Shown in pieces: positions 35,920-47,895 of a stretch of 64,000 nt of DNA; the first letter of the stretch is position 1, and the number at the start of each line of letters is the position of its first letter. Position numbers and translations under genes: made by a program. Source of the DNA: Glossina fuscipes (taxonomy: Eukaryota > Arthropoda > Insecta > Diptera > Glossinidae); the NCBI RefSeq assembly GCF_014805625.2, contig NW_023998514.1, positions 16,304 through 80,303 on the forward strand, read 5' to 3'. A model generated the notes under the pieces. That model was not told the DNA's origin. It was given only the letters and a program-made list of their open reading frames with translations, and did not search any database.

Positions 35920-36240
35920 GTCCGAATTTTGAGCAAAAATTGTGAAACATGTTGTCATATAGTCGTCTCCGATAGTGTCCAATTATCTAAATAAGCGGAA
36001 AATTAAGTTAAATGTAGATAAGACTCAAGTAATCTTTTTTCCTCGAAAAATCCCTTGTAGTTTAACGTTATAAAATTCTTCTTTCTGATAACTTGTGTCT
36101 TGCACTTAGCGGTTGTATTGGACAAAAATTAAATCTTTCGCAATGGTGTGCAGCATATCAAAAATCAATACAGCATTGCCTTAAATATCCTACACACACC
36201 AACAATCAGAAATTCTAAGCTGTAAATAAGATTGCGTTAT
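35920..36240 (+). pseudogene. Jockey-like reverse-transcriptase scrap
   Basis: KLNVDKTQVIFFPRK (about 36008-36052) matches the conserved 'lkiNvdKTq.i.Ft' block that follows the RT catalytic loop in Jockey-type LINEs. A preceding DSVQLSK segment (35972-35992) sits where the 'LQ..L..L..' helix is expected. The frame breaks soon after. Only about 100 codons can be traced. The SINE copy starts immediately downstream. Confidence 0.55.
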
Positions 36241-36246
36241 GTAAAG

Positions 36247-36432
36247 TCGATATGATATCCGTCTGAGTCGCCGAGTAGGCAAAGAGTCTCAACTAACAAC
36301 TCCAATGGTCGTATGTTCAAATCTCAAGTGCGGTAGAGTTTTCAATAAAGCCGATAGCGTCAGATGCTAGGGTTTTAAAACTTTAGTCTTAGAGTTTATT
36401 CTGTGGATAAATTAATAATAATCATAATAAAA
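36247..36432 (+). repeat. tRNA-derived SINE, copy 2
   Basis: Aligns with 13484-13670. The B-box-like TGTTCAAATCTC lies at 36314-36325. An A-box-like TGAGTCGCCGAGTAGG lies at 36264-36279. The same GTGCGGTAGAG core and an AATAATAATCATAAT tail are present. Confidence 0.65.
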
Positions 36433-36599
36433 CGCATTAGTTCATATTAATTCAATATTTCTACAATAAATCATAATTATAAGGAAATGTTTGCGCGGGG
36501 AAAGAGCAGTAGCAATGTTAATTAGCAGTTATTTGAGAGTTTGTTATTTCATTCTTATCTTTTATTGTAAATAAATAAAAATTCAATTCAGTTTAAATG

Positions 36600-37500
36600 T
36601 TAGTAACTTTGTGTTTTGCGCCTTAAAGCTTTTCCAATGTTTGTTTCTACATCAGCGTGTTTTGTTGCCGTAGTTGTGGAAGTGGTCCTCCCTGCAGCTG
36701 TTGCCGGAGCGTTGATAGTAGTCGTCGGTGATGAGCCGCTTTGGACACTTTTTAGACTACTGTTAAGTTGTTGATTCCTGTTGCCTAAAATTTGATTTAC
36801 ATGACGTTTTGCTTTTTTAGGTGTAAGCTACTGCTTAATAGCCATTTCCAGAGGGCTTGTGATTCCTATAGTTTCGAACAAGTACATTGTTGAAACCTTC
36901 GTCACGCGAGTAAAATGCATAAGCAAAATGTGCAATTCGAAATATGAATAAATTATAAAAAAAGCTTAAACTAAAAGAAAAGTTGAACCATCCATATATC
37001 TATATATATACATATATATATTTGCATATGTGTGAATAGATAGACTTTTCGACCATCTCCAAACTCAATATTTTATTTGCTTTTATCATTCTTTAAGCAT
37101 TTAGACTATCGTTCTTGTAAGCTTCTCTTTGTTGTTCGAGGTTTTAAGTTGCTGAAGCGAGTTCTCAAACCAGTTGTAGTACAAAAAAGTTTTGGATGGA
37201 GATTCTCGTGTTGCGCAATGTGTTGCGTTTCGGTAATTAATCAAGAATCGTTGGATCGTCCTCTCTACAGTTCTGGGAAGCTTTCAGCTTGTCTACTGGC
37301 TGCTGGATGTCTAGGAGCAGTAAGAATGTGTTTAATTAAATGTATCGATAAAAATTTTTGAAATCCGCTTAACGCAAATTGTCCTCCAATTTCAAAGCAT
37401 TCAAGGGATGCGTGAAGTGTTTTCCGGACCACTTCGTAACTCTTGGCAAGATTCATCATTGATCTAATTCCTTTCTGCTTTCCTGATCATCATATATACG
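36600..37500 (-). pseudogene. Gypsy integrase and pol C-terminus relic
   Basis: On the minus strand, 37459-37265 contains the integrase core end: FEIGGQFALSGFQKFLS, then IKHILTAPRHPAASRQAE (the family has 'GI.HILTAPYHPASNGQAER'). In another frame FLINYRNATHCATRESP (about 37235-37185) matches the 'F..NYRNT.H.tTg.sP' block, followed by LRTRFSNLKP. Further on, at 36880-36605, KRHVNQIL and a Ser/Thr-rich tail fit the pol end. The catalytic Asp and Glu are not intact, and stops separate the pieces. The type is non-errantiviral Gypsy, unrelated to the 15-20 kb element. Confidence 0.72.
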
Positions 37501-38435
37501 ATCTTGCTAAATCTTTTGTGTTTACAATATCGAAACGTGAATGCAATTGGTCCATGAATTGTTTTTGAAATTCTTCTGGTATAGATTATACTGTCAGCCT
37601 CATTAACTTGTTTCGAATCGATTTAAATTTATTATTTTATAATTCATTGATGGTTACTTGAAGGATTGCGTTTCTCAATTAGGGAACACTGGGCTCCTAC
37701 GAATTTCAGATGCAATACACTTAAAATTTAAATATAATCGGTTTTTAGTTTCAATTTGATTAACATATCCTATCTCTTGGTAGCCATCAATGAACATTAT
37801 TGATTATGTAAGCCAGTATGATTCCAATATCTACCCGCTCTTGGACCCAATTTAATTAAATTATTTAGATTTTGTTTTATTGTTGCTTTTCAAGCGAGTG
37901 ATAATCAACGTTTAATTTAATTCTGGTAGTATTACAAGTGCCTAATTGATCACTAAATACCTGGATGAGTTGAACTGTTTAATTTGATCAATGGTATACG
38001 TATAACCTTTTTGTATTATAATCTTGACATAATTCGGAAGAGAAGGTCTGACGAAATGACCGATCAAGGAAGGGAATGGTTGTTGCATACGATATTAAAA
38101 CCACAACCTCTTTCGTGATACAATTACAAGTACATTTGATGCCGTGCTTAATTCTTTGATTTTAAATTCTGGTCTTTTAAAAATATTTCCAAGAACAACA
38201 AGCAGGGAGCGTCCATGTCACGTGCTGCTTTACCACCGTGCATAACTTTGTATGGATTCATTAGATGTCGACTCAAATATTTTACGTTCCCTAATTTGAA
38301 CGGTAGACGCTTCCATGTCCAACCACATCTCAATCCTAACTAATTAAGTTAAGAGAGATGTCCTTTCTAGTTAAATTCGTATTCATCCTCACACCCTTAA
38401 GAATTTTTTATATTCACTTTTTACTGCCCCTTTCA
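37500..38435. other. unassigned stretch between Gypsy relic and chimera copy 2
   Basis: May hold more of the Gypsy element upstream of the integrase at 37500-37660 (minus), but I could not trace motifs. The rest has no supported feature. Confidence 0.35.
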
Positions 38436-38439
38436 TTTA

Positions 38440-39506
38440 TTTATTTATTTATTCCACTTATACTAGAAAATCAACTAAAACAAAATGGCAGTCGAGTTCA
38501 ATTGACTCTTCAAGTAACTTTTAAATTAATTAATACTAAAACTTAGTATAAGTACAATAAAACAAATAAAAAGAAAAAAAAAAAGAAAAAAAGCATGTAC
38601 ATAACTAGCATAGAGCCACACTCACAACCTGTACAGGACCAAATTGCAAGTGAATCCCTAAGCCATCGCAAACATGCATAAGCTTGGCAACCGATAATAC
38701 AATTAGTTTACGACTCATAATCACTTTTTGAAGTTAAAATTTAGTTCAAGTATGACATAGGTAAATCGCGCGTATTAAGCAATGTTGCTTTAATGGACTT
38801 TAAAGAGTCCGTTAATGAGAATAAGTGATAGACGTCATTTAGGTTCTTGCAAACAACTTTGAGCGGGTTAAACAGTTCGTAATTATATTTGCATTGACTA
38901 AGCTTTATCAAGATAAAGTGCCGTTATCCGTTCGGTTTTCGCATTTCTTAATAATGTTTTTTTTGTACCTCCGTTTTTTTATAGAATTTGGATTATGTAA
39001 ATGCGGACACCAGAAACGTGTTTTGGTGTTTTTAAGTCTCTTACGTCAAAACTTTTGATCACAATCCTTTGAAGTAACGATAAAATCATCATCATACACC
39101 AACACATTACATTGCATTTTTTTGTTAAATTAGTAAAACTATTGATCGTATTTCAATTAAAACCGAATATTTTAATTATATCAGCAATTATTTTCAACCA
39201 TTGATTTCCAGTTTGCATAAGATGAGCCACCTTCTTCAATGAAGCGATCTGGCTGTTCCACATAGGCTTCCAGTCGAAGATTGTTGTTTAAAAATTTAGT
39301 CGAAACAACTCACTCTCTCGATTTAAAATTCTGTAAAAAACTTAACCCATATAACAATGTTTGCTAAACTGCAGCAGCGCCCGTGCCAGTATAGTGTTGT
39401 CCATATTTTTGTGAGCTTGTTTTGACAACTAGCTTTACTTTTTCTTTCTAAGCAGTTCCATGGGGCTTTATTGTGAATTATAAAATCCATGTACAACCGT
39501 AATAAG
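38440..39506 (-). mobile_element. Copia-LINE chimeric retrocopy, copy 2
   Basis: Reverse-complement match to 179-1243 over more than 1 kb with only a few differences by eye, mostly in the 3' UTR (38510-38600). The same stops and the same YDDD box are present, so the two copies share a decayed ancestor. The (AATA)n tail lies at 38438-38456 on this strand's 3' end, and the sequence beyond the tail differs from copy 1. The coding-like frame 39583-39323 on the minus strand continues upstream of the copy 1 boundary, so copy 1 is the 5'-truncated one. Confidence 0.8.
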
Positions 39507-39960
39507 TTCCGATTTTTGGATAAATGTTTCAATGAGTTGTATTCATTTTGTATCACGTTTTGGCTTTCTTTCGTTTTTCCCAATTATAAAACTTTTTTCA
39601 CAATTTTATCTTCAAGCACTGCATTTACATTGTCTTCATTACTTTTGGATGTCCGTGACCTTAATTATCGTTTGATAGAATCTATTGGATTTTCTAGTTT
39701 TTCTTCCATTTCTATTCAGCGTTGTCGCATTTGTCAATAACTTTATTTTCATCTATTATCTTCCTTTCGATATCATTTTGTATATCTTCAGAAATTTCTA
39801 CTCTTTTAAATACATTTCCGTACGATGGTCTTATTGCAAAATCATAGAACTGTTTATGTTTTTTGTCAACTGCATCGGCAAATTCATTTTTTATAAATCC
39901 AACATGTCCATTTTGGTTATTCGTTTTATTCGGTTTCCCATTAAATGAAAGCGCTTTATA
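39507..39960 (-). other. sequence upstream of chimera copy 2
   Basis: A minus-strand frame is open from about 39910 to 39720 and includes FYDFAIRPSYGNVFKRVEIS and a Glu/Asp/Lys-rich continuation. The composition is coding-like, but I do not recognise it. It could be more of the Copia-derived transcript or an unrelated relic. Confidence 0.3.
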
Positions 39961-40407
39961 TCCGATCTGTGAAAATGCGGAACAGACGGAAACATTGCAC
40001 TCAAAATTCTTCTGAAGTTTGACTACTGATCATTTATATATATTGCATAATATATTCGTTTGCTTAAAGATTCATCGGACAACATCAATCTGTAGAAATG
40101 AGTTCTGAAGTTTCTTTTGGAAGCATACTATTTTTCCTAGGAAAGGGCGAAACTCTTTTCGACGAAAACATGTGTTACTTTCAATTTAGGTAGTTTTAGG
40201 AGTTAGGAGTTTTCTTCACTATGTGGTTCGAAAGTATCCACTACATAATTTGCACCCTCCTTCCAAGCTCGACTAATATGTGCTCAGCTCTAAAAATAAT
40301 AGCTACAAGTTTCTTCACAAACTACACGCAATTTCGTTGTTGTGTTGTCCGGTTCCAGTACACAATGATGTGAAATAACTTGCACTGAGAACAGAATTGA
40401 CATTGAC

Positions 40408-40495
40408 TTGTCTCTCAAAATTACCAGAAACAAGAATACAAGTCTCTCAAAATTACCAGAAACAAGTATATAAGTCTCTCAAAATTACCAAAAAG
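40408..40495 (+). repeat. 32-bp tandem repeat, about 2.7 units
   Basis: TCTCTCAAAATTACCAGAAA starts at 40411, again at 40443 and, slightly changed (ACCAAAAA), at 40475. Unit length is 32 bases. Confidence 0.85.
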
Positions 40496-40859
40496 GAATC
40501 AGAATAATAATACAATAATCGTTTCTTCGTTATAACTTTGCATGTGGTAAGACAATACATTTCGCTAGCAATATTTGCGCGAACACATCCAACATACACA
40601 AACGCTTTGAAAGAGAGCAGAGAGAAAAAGAACAGAAATGAGCATAATTACTGAAGTTTGTGCACTATGTATATGCAACACTGTACTATGAACGTGTATA
40701 TGACATAGTGGAATATACGCAATAGCAATACGATCTTCAACTTTTGATTTGGTGCCAACTTTTCTTTACAAACAGACTTAAGATATTTTCTTAAATTGTC
40801 ACTGTTTTTTCACATATTTATCAATTTATTAACGCAGAATTATTATTATAACTATTTTC

Positions 40860-41310
40860 CTATGACTGAAATACTCTCCTTGGTTGACCTGGTAAGCTGA
40901 ATTTATTCGCGTAATGGAACAATGATTACTTGCGATATATATCTCCCCCGTCGGCGGTAACTATTCTCACCTGGGGTGATGCGGCTCCTTTTCACTCTCT
41001 TACTTTATTCCTATCACAACTTTACAGTGCGAACGTGACTGCAAGAAAAGGATCAGAGACAGGCATCGCCGTCGGAGTGCACTTTGTAAAACTAACCTTC
41101 TTTGCCCTTAATAAGTGCGGTCAACGGTGATTGCAGGCAAAGAATCACAAACGGGCATTATCGTGGTAGCAGGAAAAAAAATCTCTGTCCTACCTATGTT
41201 AGAAGTGAAGCTGAGCGATCTCAACTTAAGGCTGATTCCCTTGTATGGGTGGTTTGCCATGCTATTTATATTATTTCAGCGTTGCTGGCTTATGCATAAT
41301 TCCTTAATCA
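40860..41310 (+). repeat. dispersed repeat B, copy 2
   Basis: Matches 1255-1665 in reverse complement. This copy contains an extra internal duplication: GGATCAGAGACAGGCATCG near 41052 and AGAATCACAAACGGGCATTA near 41141 are variant copies of one block that occurs once in copy 1. The flanks share TGCTATTTATATTATTTCAG-like sequence near 41262. Confidence 0.6.
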
Positions 41311-41359
41311 TTCGGGGACACATGATCGGGCGGAATTTTACCCATAGTGGGTAAAGGAT

Positions 41360-42510
41360 ATTACTTAGTTTAGATGTCTAATCATGCTTATATATGCTTA
41401 TACTAGAGCAATAATTGAATATTAATGATTGTTCTATTAATCAAATCGTTTTAGAACTTGCTTTACGGCTCGTCAATCCAAATTTCTATAGAGATGGTTG
41501 CGCTCTTGTTGGTTCGGCAACTATATCCATAGAAGGTACCGTTTAATCCTTTATGCAAGAAAAAGTTGTCTGTTACAACCCGGTGTTTGTTGTTTCTTAC
41601 AGAAATGATCTATATGGTTTAAGTATGTAGACATGTTTTATATGTGCATATGTACAAAGAACGTCATTCACACTTATGATGGATGGATGCATATATATGA
41701 TTATATATGCTACAACTAGTGTTCGTAGTAGATAAAGTCAATATGACTATATGCATACATACGTTTACAAGCATTAGCGAACTAATTATATACAATTATA
41801 TATATACATATATATAATACTTCGAGTCAAATCATCTAATTATGTGTGCAATAATAATATAATAACATATAATTCAGGCGATCATTATGTTGTGGGCGGC
41901 GATACGAGGGCTGCCCGATTATGCACGTCATATTACAAAAGGGGAAATCCAAAGGCTTATTAAAGGAAAAATTAACACGGTTCATTTGATGCAGACGTAG
42001 CCCAACTATAGGCTAAATAACTTCGTCATAGCAACTAGAACTGAATATAGGATCATAGGCTGTTTGTCAGAATTTTAAGCCCGTCATTGAAGTTCTGACA
42101 AACAGCGCGTAAATTGAAATCCCCTAACACTCGTAATGTATAAACAGTATCCATTTTTAAGGATACCAGGCGAATAAGGTGGACGTGCTTTAAGGCAGCA
42201 CCAGGTAGTTAATACGAATACGTTATAGAAGTATTGTGGCCACCTAGTTGCAGTGATACTTCTACATACCCAACATCAATTTCCACAGACAAAAAAAAAC
42301 CGAGAAAATGGGAGAGAACTTACCACAGCAATTAAAATTACACCCGCAATCTTGCTTAATCTGTCATGGTTATACATTTGATATTTCCAAGGAAACACTT
42401 CCGCATCCTGAACGCTTGACTTCTGCCAAGCTTCTGTAAATGGAATAACCTAACATTCAAGATCCTGAGAGCCCAAACGTACGTTTACTTTCTGATAACC
42501 GACGGATAAA
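41360..42510. other. unassigned stretch
   Basis: AT-rich with ATATAC microsatellite drift near 41690-41815. No coding or element signature was recognised. Confidence 0.4.
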
Positions 42511-42639
42511 CAGTTTATTCATTTATTTATTTGTTATTGATTTATTTTTTATTTACCTACACATCAAAATTAAAATAAGTTAACAGTCGAAATCGACCGC
42601 AAACCTATGCAGTAAATAATACCACTTAATTTTCCAATC

Positions 42640-44960
42640 ATAGCTTATCTCATCAAATAATGTGAACGAATTGATAATACTATTGATTAACTTAATTAAG
42701 AAGGAAACTCAAGAAAAAATCTAGGTTTCTCAAGTGACGATATGGGTAGCAAAAGCAACTTATTTTCATAAGGAGGAAGAGAGACAAGCAGATCTCAACC
42801 CAAATTCCTAAGGGCAAACAGCAAGAATTGCTTGTGAACAGATTCAATTGAATCTACATAAAACCTATAGATGGGAGACTACACAACCGAGGCATAGCTA
42901 AGCACATGTAAAGCTTTTTTGCAATGTAAGGACCTTTCAGCTCTTTGGACCACCTGCTAATGAAACGTAGCTTTACTTAAAGAGAGCTCAATGTGCAAAT
43001 TAAAACGCTCGGTCGAATAGAACCCCCACATCGATGAACGAATCAACGTTTTCCAACTTATGAGAATCAGTGGAATACTCAGTACTGAATGGCTTCCGTC
43101 TTTAGAACGAAAGCTTTCTGCATTTACTTAGATTTAATTTCAAAAAATTTTACAACCACCTTGTAACCAAACTATTTAAGTCAGTTGAGGCTGATACGAT
43201 TGCTATTCCAAAGAGAAGGAAGAAAACAGTTTAACATCAGAAGCGTATATTAAGACTTGGCTGGATTCCATCACCGAGGGGATATCATTAATGTAGAAAT
43301 TAAATAAAAGGGGTCCTGAATGGCTGCCTCGGCGGCCGCCAGACGTCACAAGAAGTTCATCCGTTAATGATAAAACAGATGAAAGCTTATCCATTTCACT
43401 AACTAGAAAGGGAAGCCAGCGGCATTAAGTGTGAAGCTCAATGAGTTCTTGTTAACTAAATGAAACGCTTTATTAAAATCCGTATATGCGAGAGCCATTG
43501 AAAGCCTTGAAACCATGACAAATAAACTCTAAGAGATTCGTGATAGTAGATCTTCCTTTCTTAAATCCATGCTGGAATGGAAAATATAAGATTTAATAGC
43601 AAAAGCTGAGTAACAATTCGGTCAAACAATTTAAGTAAGACACTCAGCTTAGCGATGCTCTTATAGTTGCCAATGTAATGTCTATTTCCATATTTGTTGG
43701 TTGGACTACGGAAACTACTCTTCCAACACCTAATTTAAAGGACCCACTAAAAATCATTGAACTAACACCACATTGCTCGCCAGAGCATGGTATAAATATA
43801 CATGATGGAATCACATCAGGCTCAGGCGTACAACGGTATTTTAGAGGCTTTAAACCATCTAAACCATCATTTTATGAAATGATCAACTTAGGAATCAAAA
43901 TCGAGTTAGATAGCGGATAGGGATAGTTGAGAGTTGAATCGAAATTAGCAGTTGAAAAATTTCGCAGCAAATATACAGCAAGGAGACACGAGGTGTCCAC
44001 ATCAACAGAGGACTCAAAGCCATGAGAGGGATATATGGAGATTTTTCTTTTGAAGATGACAAACTTAAAAAATATCTAGGATTAATAAGCAGTAAGCGTT
44101 TTATCAGCTGAAGGTTTCGGCAATACTATTGCTGGTTGAAATAATTAAATCTCGTCGTAAGCAGTACCACTTTTAATAAATTTTTTGAAAAATTTATCTT
44201 TCCTACTAAAAAAACAAGTAGGTGACTATGGCGGGTACGCAAAGAGGTTATCTTCTTCGAGGGCGAGGATGTCTGATCGGAACCGATGCTTAAATAGCTA
44301 GGTTTAATGAATTATAAAAGGCAGACAGTAAGGTTTCAATATTTCTAGAAGAGAAATCAAGCATAATGTTTGAAAGGTGACATTTAAGCAATAAAATATT
44401 AGTTTTTTTAAAACCATAATATTTATTGGAGGAAGCTGGATGTGCCGCGTTAGACCATAATGTCTGTAATAAACGGAAATACGAGTTGCTGGATGACAGG
44501 TAAACTGAAAGGTGAACAGTGATTTAAAACTATTTCCGGGAAATTGGCAAAGCAAAACTCTAGCAATCTGCCATTACAATTAGGACCACGGTTGTGTTGA
44601 AGTGAATTACAATCAAATGAAAAACAAAATAGCTCAATCAGACGTTGAAATGGACAGCATACACCTGGAATTGTCACTAAGACTATATCAGTAGGTTTGA
44701 TTTTTCGGCCACATCACAAATTAGAGCAGCATGTTTTATAGGTGGAGATATCCGCATTTGGGCGAATATAAGAGTAGGTTACGCGTAACTGTTTACTGGC
44801 AATTTTTCTCCGAATGGCTTTAAAGTCAACGTCGGGAGATGTAGGAAATTCAAATGAATAGGACGGGACTGCAGCTGACATGACAATTAAGACACCACTA
44901 ACAGAGGGATCCAATCGACCTATTCTGAATTTGGAGAGAATTTTGAAAAAGTTCCGACCA
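42640..44960 (-). pseudogene. CR1-like LINE ORF2, decayed
   Basis: The endonuclease is recognisable from the block SFEFPTSPDVDFKAIRRKIA (44850-44790), which parallels SIEFPTSPDDEFIAIRAIM in the 60-kb copy, and from LLEFCFANFPEI (about 44565-44530). The GDFN motif expected between them is deleted near 44700. RT is represented by GSHSGPLLFNFYINDIPSV and a catalytic loop IYASDVKLFSS (43330-43210), where Asp-Asp has become Ser-Asp. The C-terminal frames beyond 43200 match by DNA only. Many stops make the gene non-functional. Confidence 0.82.
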
Positions 44961-45179
44961 ATTTAAATAAGGTTTTTTTAACCAGGTATCAGTGAAAGCT
45001 ACATAACAAAACTCCGTGCTCACTGAATTTAGAAAAGTAAACGAATTTTTGAGTTTAGACCATTAACATTTTGGTAAATGAAAGTTACTGAACTTTTTGA
45101 AACATTTCTTTTTTTGACGTAGAAAGAGCTACCGAATTAGTGTTGCGGGGTCGATGCCGACGAATGACTTCCTTAATTA

Positions 45180-46130
45180 AGGATTCACCTGGCCACAATG
45201 GCTTGTTTAACAAAATTTCCATATTCAGTTGGAACTAATACTTAAAAAAATGAGATAGCACTGGGTTGAGTTGCAGCCAATTTCAAAATGCTTACACGCT
45301 TCGAATTGACGGTTAGATGCTTTGCAGCCATCCGCATCGGGCGCCGGTTTTCACACGAATATTACTTTTCTGGAGGTTACTGCCAACAAGTAGACGTCGT
45401 CCGTACCAGAAAAAGTAGGATTTTCAGGAAAAGAGTTCTGAGTTGGACAGAATATAGAACGCTTGACCATATTTGCACGTGCAAGTTACGCGTCTTGCCT
45501 AGCTTGGTGAGCAGCAGACACCTCCGAGCAGCGAGGGCGAGAGGAGGGTTTGTTATTTTTTTAAATATTTTTTGGAGGTGTATACAGAGTAGCCTGAATG
45601 GTAACACTGGGAGGAGACAACCTTGCCACTTCAGATTAGCTGGAACGAGGGGGCTTTCTAACTTTTTCGGACATTTTTTATTAGCGGCCAACTCAACGAT
45701 CCCGGAAATACTAACGTTCTTTGTAGGCAAGAATGGAGCACTCACATGAGTCGACGAATCAGATGTAGGTGAAGGCTTTTCTTTACACTGGAGGAGAACG
45801 TGAGTGCTCTACATAACGACACTCATTGGACGTCGACTTGATTTTTTCAGAGTTGCCACACAAAGCGACCAGATTTCTGTTCAATTAAGAAAAACCATTC
45901 CTGGTCTCCGTGATCAACTTGCAAAATTCAATATTTCACTTCCTACACTCAGGACACGACCAACGTAATCCTTTCCAAGGATGTAGGATTGTGTCTCCGG
46001 CACATTCGATAATACCTGCAAACTTCGCATAACAAAGGAGTTCGCAAAGCGAACAGGTAATGAATCGTTTATATTCAGGGCCCGTTTCTGTTCGACATGA
46101 GGTAAAAAAACATTCCATGCCAAAAATTAA
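45180..46130 (-). pseudogene. LINE ORF1 with PHD-like zinc finger, decayed
   Basis: A minus-strand frame to 45936 contains CSLCELLCYAKFAGI followed by GLRWSCPECRK, a CX2C...C...WXCX2C pattern like a PHD finger. The start is probably the ATG near 46118 (MECFFTSC). Downstream, VSISGIVELAANKKCPKKLE (near 45720-45660) parallels the linker of the 60-kb ORF1. A C-terminal piece near 45180-45260 matches its end at the DNA level. The PHD-type ORF1 is known from several CR1-group elements of insects. Its role is probably RNA or chromatin binding. Frames are broken. Confidence 0.7.
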
Positions 46131-46339
46131 CAGACAAGAGGGTGACGATAGAAGAGAGAGAGAGGTTGTGAAAAAAAAACAAAAAAATTTGTCTCGCACA
46201 TAAAAATTAGACGTAAACTTCCCACTACTAAAACCACAGTAAATAAACAGCAACTCAACAGAAAAAACTGTAAACACGAAAACAAAAAAAAAAAAAAACA
46301 AAACAAGAAAGAGACTTATTACGGAGAGCAACAAGTTCT

Positions 46340-46980
46340 GATTGCAAAAACTAAAACGGATGTCACGACAAAAAACCCATATAATTCAATTAATTTAAAC
46401 ACTTTTATACTTTATAATTAATTATTATTTAAAAGCGTACTAAGCTATAAGGCAATAAGATAAAAAAAGGAATTGCAAAATTTCTTCGCACAAAATAGAA
46501 CAGTAGGACCACAATGCGCGCGAAGCGTTGCCAAACTGTTATCTAGTTTTTAAAACACAATGCTCTATTCTTGAAAAACAAAATTATACCCATACCCCGA
46601 ACACGGTATTGTGACCAACCGGCGAGGTACAAAGTGCTTTATAAAAGTTCTATCAGGCCAAAATTTCATGAGTTGCCTTTGATGTTCAGAAATCCCCAAA
46701 TCCCCGGAATGAATCCCCAAACCGTACTAGAGGGCCAAGACGAACCATTTATGCTCTTGGAATTTCAGTCTACACCAACCATGCAGGACCGCGCGACACT
46801 CAACACCGCAGTCGAAGAGTATTCGCTCCACTCTTCGTCAAATGGTGGGTCAATCTAAATAGGAGGAAGAATATTTTAAATAGATTTTTCTACCGAACGG
46901 ATGTCTGTGCATACAATGAAATGGAAGTCACTATTACACCAGTGTTTTCAACCGTAAATTAATAACACAATCAAAGCTCA
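46340..46980 (+). other. unassigned stretch with a 95-codon ORF
   Basis: The frame 46571-46858 (begins MKNKIIPIPRTRY, contains PGMNPQTVLEGQDEPFMLLE) has a balanced composition unlike the AT-driven ORFs around it. I do not recognise it. It may be a relic of an element ORF or a host pseudogene fragment. Confidence 0.25.
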
Positions 46981-46984
46981 CATA

Positions 46985-47895
46985 ACAAATCAGAATTTTG
47001 TAGCTGGCGTCAATCTACGTCCTATTGATTGTCAGTCCAATTATAACCAAAGACCTACTTCTAAAGTTTTCCTTTTCGCGGTGCGATGTGTTGCCTACTA
47101 ATTATTACTTGGGGATTAGCTATTGGATATTGTTTTTAATTTTAATGAGCTTGACTTCAGATTAAAATTTAATCAACATGTTTAATAATTACAAACACAT
47201 AATTACCAACAGAGTCAAATCACTTTTATGGTTCATGAAAAAATGGACTTAGGAATTCAATGATCCTTACATAAATAAAGCACTACACAGAATATTCGGC
47301 GTTAGTCAGGCCGACGTTAGAGTTTGCTTCGGTTGTCTGGACGCCTGACTATGGTTTATCATATTAAACTTATTGAATCCGTTCATAAAAGTTTTTTAGT
47401 TTTCCCGTTTTGCCTTCCAAATGAACACAAGTTAAAGTTAATTACTCCTCCCACATTAGGGGTAACACTTATTTATCTTTCTACTCTTTTCATTACTAAG
47501 TTAACAAGGAGCCACATTTGCTCCCCGGAATAGCTATATAAATTGCCTTTATTTTTCTCATTACGCCATTGTGTGCCCATCCGACTATCACATTACAGGA
47601 CGTATTATGATCTTTATAATCCATTTCGTACAATTTGCCGAATGGTAAATGCGTTTTGTTTGATGCTTCCATAGATTCTTATAAAAAGGTAACAAATCGC
47701 TTGTTAAGACACTAATGTCTCAGCTTTTATACTGAGTATCATTGTGTCTGGGTTGGTTAATTAATCTAAATCTGTTAAAAATCTAAATTATTATTATATG
47801 TTGTTATTAATTTTGTATAGTGTTAATTCACATTCATTGTAGTCGTACGTTGCTAGCAATAGTGCATTTGTAGCAAACATTCAATAAGTAAATGA
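46985..47895 (+). pseudogene. CR1-like LINE RT C-terminal relic (plus strand)
   Basis: Frames shift, but the order fits the region after the RT catalytic loop. FSRCDVLPTNYYLG-like residues near 47080-47115 lie where the CR1 copies have FSRRKSFITQYF. Then LWFMKKWT and EFNDPYIN (47225-47275) parallel FIKRWSKEFDDPYITK, and VWTPD-like residues (near 47335) parallel VVWSPS. It ends near 47895 with TTCAATAAGTAAATGAAC. It is more diverged from the 60-kb copy than the 42-46 kb copy is, so it is an older insertion or another subfamily. Confidence 0.65.

Larger units (their letters stand above)
42515..46330 (-). mobile_element. CR1-like LINE, long decayed copy
   Basis: Collinear with the LINE at 59.9-64 kb. 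An (ATAAAT)n tail lies at 42520-42545, RT at 42640-43700, endonuclease remains at 44300-44960, ORF1 at 45180-46130 and a T-rich 5' leader (minus strand) to about 46330. DNA identity to the 60-kb copy is obvious, for example at 42740-42900 versus 60680-60850. ORF2's last part and the GDFN portion of the endonuclease are deleted. It is an older insertion of the same or a sister family. Confidence 0.85.

Noticed and set aside
40408..40495. CRISPR-like direct repeats
   Set aside because: A contiguous 32-bp tandem repeat in eukaryotic DNA, without spacers or cas genes.
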